Below are positions 63,939 to 64,000 of a stretch of DNA of 64,000 nucleotides, piece by piece. Source of the DNA: Rummeliibacillus sp. POC4 (GTDB taxonomy: Bacteria > Bacillota > Bacilli > Bacillales_A > Planococcaceae); NCBI RefSeq assembly GCF_003576525.1, contig NZ_QWUA01000004.1, positions 62,001 through 126,000 on the forward strand, given 5' to 3'. The notes beneath the pieces are model-generated. The model was given only the letters and a program-made list of their open reading frames with translations, did not search any database and was not told where the DNA came from. Every line of letters starts with the position of its first letter. The first letter of the stretch is position 1. The translations under genes were made by a program, and so were the position numbers.

Positions 63939-64000
63939 ATGGCAAAACGTATTTTAATAGTAGACGATGCAGCATTCATGCGCATGATGATCAAAGATAT
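63939..64000 (+). CDS. cheY: Chemotaxis response regulator CheY, N-terminal part
   Basis: The window ends 20 codons into this gene. The visible sequence MAKRILIVDDAAFMRMMIKD has the acidic pair (DD) of the receiver domain and equals the start of Bacillus CheY nearly residue for residue. GGAGGAG precedes the ATG. CheY-P binds FliM and is dephosphorylated by FliY encoded just upstream. Confidence 0.93.
   Translation, partial: MAKRILIVDDAAFMRMMIKD

Overview
The window is a stretch of low-GC Firmicutes chromosome whose gene order follows the Bacillus subtilis yloC-to-cheY segment almost gene for gene. The organism is a motile, probably spore-forming member of the Bacillales. Protein sequences diverge clearly from B. 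subtilis, and two features (lepB between rplS and rbgA, and no remA or ylqD) suggest the Planococcaceae side (Lysinibacillus, Solibacillus, Kurthia or relatives). That family placement is inference. Nearly all genes lie on the + strand; only rpmB is on the - strand. I see no mobile element, tRNA, rRNA, CRISPR array or phage gene.

Region 1 (1-14.1 kb): the end of yicC, then gmk-rpoZ, then a long tightly packed run coaBC-priA-def-fmt-rsmB-rlmN-prpC-prkC-rsgA-rpe-thiN. It ends in a spoVM-like mini-gene that extends into the terminator shared with convergent rpmB. The run joins coenzyme A synthesis, replication restart, initiator-Met formylation and deformylation, rRNA methylation, and the Ser/Thr phosphatase-kinase pair next to the ribosome-assembly GTPase RsgA.

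Region 2 (14.3-32.4 kb): yloU-yloV (fatty acid kinase type), sdaAB-sdaAA-recG, the FapR-controlled lipid operon fapR-plsX-fabD-fabG-acpP with a clear FapR operator, rnc-smc-ftsY, ylxM-ffh and rpsP-khpA. This block holds phospholipid and fatty acid precursor synthesis, chromosome organisation and the SRP targeting pathway.

Region 3 (32.4-50 kb): rimM-trmD, rplS behind a structured L19-type leader, lepB-rbgA, rnhB followed by a FliK-like/FlhB-like pair (ylqG, ylqH), sucC-sucD, dprA, topA-trmFO, then xerC-hslV-hslU-codY.

Region 4 (50-64 kb): the start of the large fla/che operon, flgB-flgC-fliE-fliF-fliG-fliH-fliI-fliJ-ylxF-fliK-flgD-(flagellar operon protein)-flgE-swrD-fliL-fliM-fliY-cheY. It is preceded by a 573-bp AT-rich gap with a sigma-A-type promoter and a candidate CodY site.

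The gene content is conserved housekeeping, so no wholly new multi-gene system is evident. The points most worth a second look are the extended SpoVM-like peptide, the ylqG-ylqH pair that mimics the flagellar hook-length switch, a GC-rich stem-loop between the Shine-Dalgarno and start codon of swrD, a perfect 20-nt palindrome at the sucCD start, a promoter-terminator pair between trmFO and xerC that could make a small RNA, and candidate CodY sites at codY and at the flagellar operon.
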